Source: JABMMZ01 sp964438995 (GTDB taxonomy: Bacteria > Bacteroidota > Bacteroidia > NS11-12g > UBA955). From it: a stretch of 64,000 nucleotides of DNA. The translations under genes were made by a program, and so were the position numbers. The stretch spans positions 62,001 to 126,000 of the forward strand of contig CAYTMQ010000002.1 of NCBI GenBank assembly GCA_964438995.1. The letters are read 5' to 3'. Below, in pieces: positions 60,882 to 64,000 of the stretch. The notes under the pieces are model-generated. The model did no database searches and had not been told where the DNA came from. It saw only the letters and a list, made by a program, of their open reading frames with translations. Within the stretch, counting starts at the first letter, position 1, and each line of letters opens with the position of its first letter.

Positions 60882-63800
60882 TTAACTCCTATACTTCTTA
60901 AAATTTTCCGCCTGTTCAAAAATCTCTTTGTAAACCTCGTCTTTATCTACTGGAGGGTAATCGTTTTCGGCTAAGAGAACGATTAAATCTACCTTTAATT
61001 CTGCTTTGATGTCATCACGCTTATTCCAGTCTGTGTATTTAGCTTTATCATCGACTACTAATTTGACTTTTTTTGCTAATTCAATCAGTTTGTCCTCAGG
61101 ATAGCTGAAATCGTATTTGATGGTAAGTGCTTTCAGGATGTCGTAGAATGCTTTTTCTTCAAAGTCAATACCCATGTCTTTGAAGGCGTCTTTTTCTTTG
61201 ACTAGAGCATGGTAAAGGTTGATAATTTCGTCGGTAAAGTCTTCCAATACTTCGCTGCGCAGCACATCGGCTTCATCGCGTTCGTTGTACTTTTGTATAA
61301 TGGCTTGCATGCGTTTTGAGAAATCAATGCCAAGAATTCTATTGATACGTTTGACGTCTTCAATGGCTTTAGCCAATAGCTTTTGAAGTAGTTTTATTTT
61401 CGTGTTAGGCAGCTTAATTTTATCAATCTTTGCCAGATAATCTTCGTCGAAAATGTCAATTTCAGTGGTATCATCTTCTCCTAATTTGAATATCTCTTCG
61501 ACCCCTTCGCTTTGTATAGCCTCTTGAATCATTTGTTTGACTCTAGCATTCATTTGTGCAGTGTCTGGTGCTGTACCTTTGGTAAGTTTGTGCACAATAC
61601 TTTTAACTGCGAGATAGAAATGGATTTCATCCCGTTCTTTCTGCGCAAAAGATTCACTGCCCACACAAATATCATAGGCAGCCTTCATGCGTTTGGCTAT
61701 GTACATAAAGCGTTTTTCAATGTCCTGAGTTAGTTGGATAAACTCAGCTGCTTTATTGAGCGTATTCAATTGTTCTATTGTAGAACCACTAAAATATTTT
61801 TCCGAATTGAAAGAGTGAAACAACTTGTGCAATAAATCCAATTGGTCTTTAACAACTACCACTGACTGTGCAATGTCTTCAAAGTTTTGATTGTCCGATT
61901 TGTTATAATGAGCCAAAGCCAGATTCATTTGCTTTTTGATGCCGATGTAATCCACAACAAGTCCTTTCTCTTTACCTTCGTATTTGCGGTTTACCCTCGA
62001 AATGGTCTGAATTAAATTGTGGCGTTTTACAGGTTTGTCTATGTACATGGTATCCAAGAATGGCACATCAAATCCGGTGAGCCACATATCCACCACAATA
62101 GCTATTTTGAAATTGGATTTTGCATTTTTAAACTGTCTGTCTAGTTCTTTCTTATCTTCAGCGTTGCCAAGCATGTCATACATTTCCTTTGGATCGTCTT
62201 TACTTCTGGTCATTACCATTTTGATACGCTCCATCGGTTTGATTTCTTTCTGCTCTTTTTCGCTGAGCTCTGAACCTTCTTCTGCCGCTTTTATCTCTGC
62301 CCATTGAGGTCTTAATTCTATAACATTTTTATAAAACTCATAGGCTATCTCACGACTGCTACATACGAACATTGCTTTACCTTTGATGGTTGCTCCTTCC
62401 TCAATGCGTTTTTCGTAATGATAAACAAAATCATTGGCCAAATCCTTTAACCTGCCAGGGTCTCCTATAATGGCATTCATTTGAGCCATTGCCTTTTTAC
62501 TCTCTTCTATCTGATGTTCGTTGCTGCCTTCTTCTGCACAACGGTTGTAGTATTCTTCTATTTCTTGAAGTTTGCTGTTGTTCAGCAATACCTTTGCAGC
62601 TCTGCCTTCATACACAATGCGCACTGTGATTTCATCGTTCACAGACTCTGTCATTGTGTAGGCGTCTACTATGTTGCCGAATACATCTAAAGTAGCATCA
62701 ATCGGAGTACCAGTAAAACCAACAAATGTGGCTTCAGGTAATGAATCGTGTAAGTACTTAGCAAAACCAAATGTTTTAGTAACGCCTTTTTCTGTAACCC
62801 GTATTTTTTGATCTAGGTTTACTTGACTGCGGTGCGCTTCGTCTGATATACAAATGACATTGCTGCGCTTGGTCAACAATTTAGTATCTTCGGTAAACTT
62901 ATGAATTGTGCTTAAAAATACGCCTCCACTTTGACGACCTTGTAGCAGTTCTCTTAAATGAGCTCTACTTTCTACGCTGATGATTGAATTATCGCCAATA
63001 AAATTTTTCGCATTGGTGAACTGATCGGATAATTGGTCGTCTAGGTCGGTTCTATCTGTAATAAGAATAATAGTAGGACTCTCAAAATGTTCACTTCTCA
63101 TTAAGAGGCGTGTCAGGTAAAGCATTGTAAAACTTTTACCACAACCTGTAGCACCAAAGTAAGTACCGCCTTTACCATCACCTTTTGGTTTCTGAGCCTT
63201 TTTAATGTTGTTGTAAAGTGCATTTGCCGCATAATATTGAGGGTAGCGACACACAATTTTCTCGTCTTTTTTGCTGCTGTCAGGAATATAGATAAAGTTG
63301 CGGATGATATCGCGCAAACGGTCTTTATTAAACATACCCTGAATCAGCGTGTACATACTGTCTATCCCATCCACTTCTTTGGCTAAACCAGCTACTCTGC
63401 GCCAGGCATAATAGAATTCGTAAGGAGCGAAGATAGAACCCGATTTATTATTGACACCATCACTGATCACACAAAAGGCATTGTACGTAAACAGTTGCGG
63501 AATATCCCTTCGGTATCGAACTGTTAATTGTGTAAAGGCATCAAATATGGTAGCTTCTTCGCGAATGGCGCTTTTAAATTCGAATATGACCAAAGGTAAA
63601 CCATTGATGTATACAATACCATCAGGAATGCGTTTCTCTGAACCTTGAATTTCAAGTTGGGTAACAAATTTGTAGATATTATTGTCTTTATAGGATCTGC
63701 CATCATCCTCAAAGTTCATTTTTTCAAGCTTCTCATACTCCGGTTGTCTTTGTTTGTCCAGACCTAAAAAATCAAGCAATTGAATGTAAATGTCTTTATT

Positions 63801-64000
63801 GTTTCTGTTTTCGCGTTTTAAAATAAATCCATCCGAAAGCCAATTCATGAATTTCTTATTGCTTTCATAAAGGTCAGAAGAGGAGAGGGATTTAATTTGA
63901 AGAATGATTGATTTTGCCTCATTTTCAGTAATGCCATCTGCTGCATAATGTTTTAGCAGAAAGCTATGCAAATCTGCCTCAATAAGCACATCTTCTATGT
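60882..64000 (-). CDS. hsdR: Type I restriction enzyme, R subunit (5' end outside window)
   Basis: The frame is open to the window edge (…IEDVLIEADL), so roughly the first 50-70 residues are missing; about 1040 are visible. Nuclease site: IPDGIVYINGLPLVIFEFKSA (D...E-x-K). SF2 translocase: Walker A FGATGCGKSFTML, DEAH in CISDEAHRSQ, GFTGTPI (motif III) and LIQTISRVNRKYEG (motif VI). The C-terminal helical part that contacts HsdM is complete. It cuts unmodified foreign DNA after ATP-driven translocation. hsdM and hsdS must lie beyond the window or elsewhere; they are not downstream. Confidence 0.93.
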   Translation of the reverse strand, partial: IEDVLIEADLHSFLLKHYAADGITENEAKSIILQIKSLSSSDLYESNKKFMNWLSDGFILKRENRNNKDIYIQLLDFLGLDKQRQPEYEKLEKMNFEDDGRSYKDNNIYKFVTQLEIQGSEKRIPDGIVYINGLPLVIFEFKSAIREEATIFDAFTQLTVRYRRDIPQLFTYNAFCVISDGVNNKSGSIFAPYEFYYAWRRVAGLAKEVDGIDSMYTLIQGMFNKDRLRDIIRNFIYIPDSSKKDEKIVCRYPQYYAANALYNNIKKAQKPKGDGKGGTYFGATGCGKSFTMLYLTRLLMRSEHFESPTIILITDRTDLDDQLSDQFTNAKNFIGDNSIISVESRAHLRELLQGRQSGGVFLSTIHKFTEDTKLLTKRSNVICISDEAHRSQVNLDQKIRVTEKGVTKTFGFAKYLHDSLPEATFVGFTGTPIDATLDVFGNIVDAYTMTESVNDEITVRIVYEGRAAKVLLNNSKLQEIEEYYNRCAEEGSNEHQIEESKKAMAQMNAIIGDPGRLKDLANDFVYHYEKRIEEGATIKGKAMFVCSSREIAYEFYKNVIELRPQWAEIKAAEEGSELSEKEQKEIKPMERIKMVMTRSKDDPKEMYDMLGNAEDKKELDRQFKNAKSNFKIAIVVDMWLTGFDVPFLDTMYIDKPVKRHNLIQTISRVNRKYEGKEKGLVVDYIGIKKQMNLALAHYNKSDNQNFEDIAQSVVVVKDQLDLLHKLFHSFNSEKYFSGSTIEQLNTLNKAAEFIQLTQDIEKRFMYIAKRMKAAYDICVGSESFAQKERDEIHFYLAVKSIVHKLTKGTAPDTAQMNARVKQMIQEAIQSEGVEEIFKLGEDDTTEIDIFDEDYLAKIDKIKLPNTKIKLLQKLLAKAIEDVKRINRILGIDFSKRMQAIIQKYNERDEADVLRSEVLEDFTDEIINLYHALVKEKDAFKDMGIDFEEKAFYDILKALTIKYDFSYPEDKLIELAKKVKLVVDDKAKYTDWNKRDDIKAELKVDLIVLLAENDYPPVDKDEVYKEIFEQAENFKKYRS

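Overview
The window is AT-rich chromosomal DNA from a member of the Bacteroidetes. Three secreted proteins end in type IX secretion (T9SS) type A sorting domains. Many genes are preceded by the Bacteroidetes -7 box TAnnTTTG, sometimes with a TTG/TTTG -33 box. The tyrosine-autokinase Wzc, DUF4254 and DUF2306 families also fit. Species cannot be named; a Chitinophagales- or Sphingobacteriia-like genome is a reasonable guess.

Layout. 1-4.6 kb: two T9SS-exported proteins, the first cut by the window edge. 4.7-7.5 kb: methyltransferase, acyltransferase-3 and esterase in one tight unit. 8-11 kb: enoyl-CoA hydratase, then a WecG-like glycosyltransferase, a GDP-mannose-3,5-epimerase-like enzyme and a cupin. 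11-14.8 kb (minus): exo/endonuclease-phosphatase lipoprotein, polyphosphate kinase and a beta-barrel protein. 14.9-17.6 kb: glmM, ychF and tRNA-Lys. 19.2-21.2 kb: a structured, repeat-rich leader and the polyprenyl-phosphate sugar transferase that primes exopolysaccharide (EPS) synthesis. 21.4-40.7 kb (minus): an almost gapless 16-gene EPS cluster running Wza, Wzc, flippase, glycosyltransferases, Wzy/ligase-like protein, acetyltransferases, AsnB and polysaccharide deacetylase. 41.1-44.8 kb (minus): guaA, a periplasmic binding-like protein and an RsmB-like methyltransferase. 44.8-52.4 kb: small membrane and hypothetical genes separated by long spacers full of dispersed hairpin repeats. 52.5-64 kb (minus): a defence-like island with an MqsR-like toxin and Panacea antitoxin, a UvrD-like helicase with nuclease insert beside a viroplasmin-type RNase H, a MORN-type repeat protein, and a type I restriction HsdR (cut by the window edge) followed by a zinc-ribbon membrane protein, an SH3 membrane protein and a caspase/CHAT-like protein.

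How they fit together. The priming transferase (19.8 kb) and the convergent 19-kb cluster encode a complete Wzx/Wzy-type EPS pathway with Wzc/Wza export; the enzymes at 5-11 kb could supply sugars or decorations. The most novel-looking parts are the three-gene tail behind hsdR, the three tandem two-helix membrane proteins at 45.7-46.3 kb, and the repeat families between 45 and 51.4 kb. No rRNA, insertion sequence or CRISPR array was seen. All assignments are from reading sequence motifs; no database search was run.
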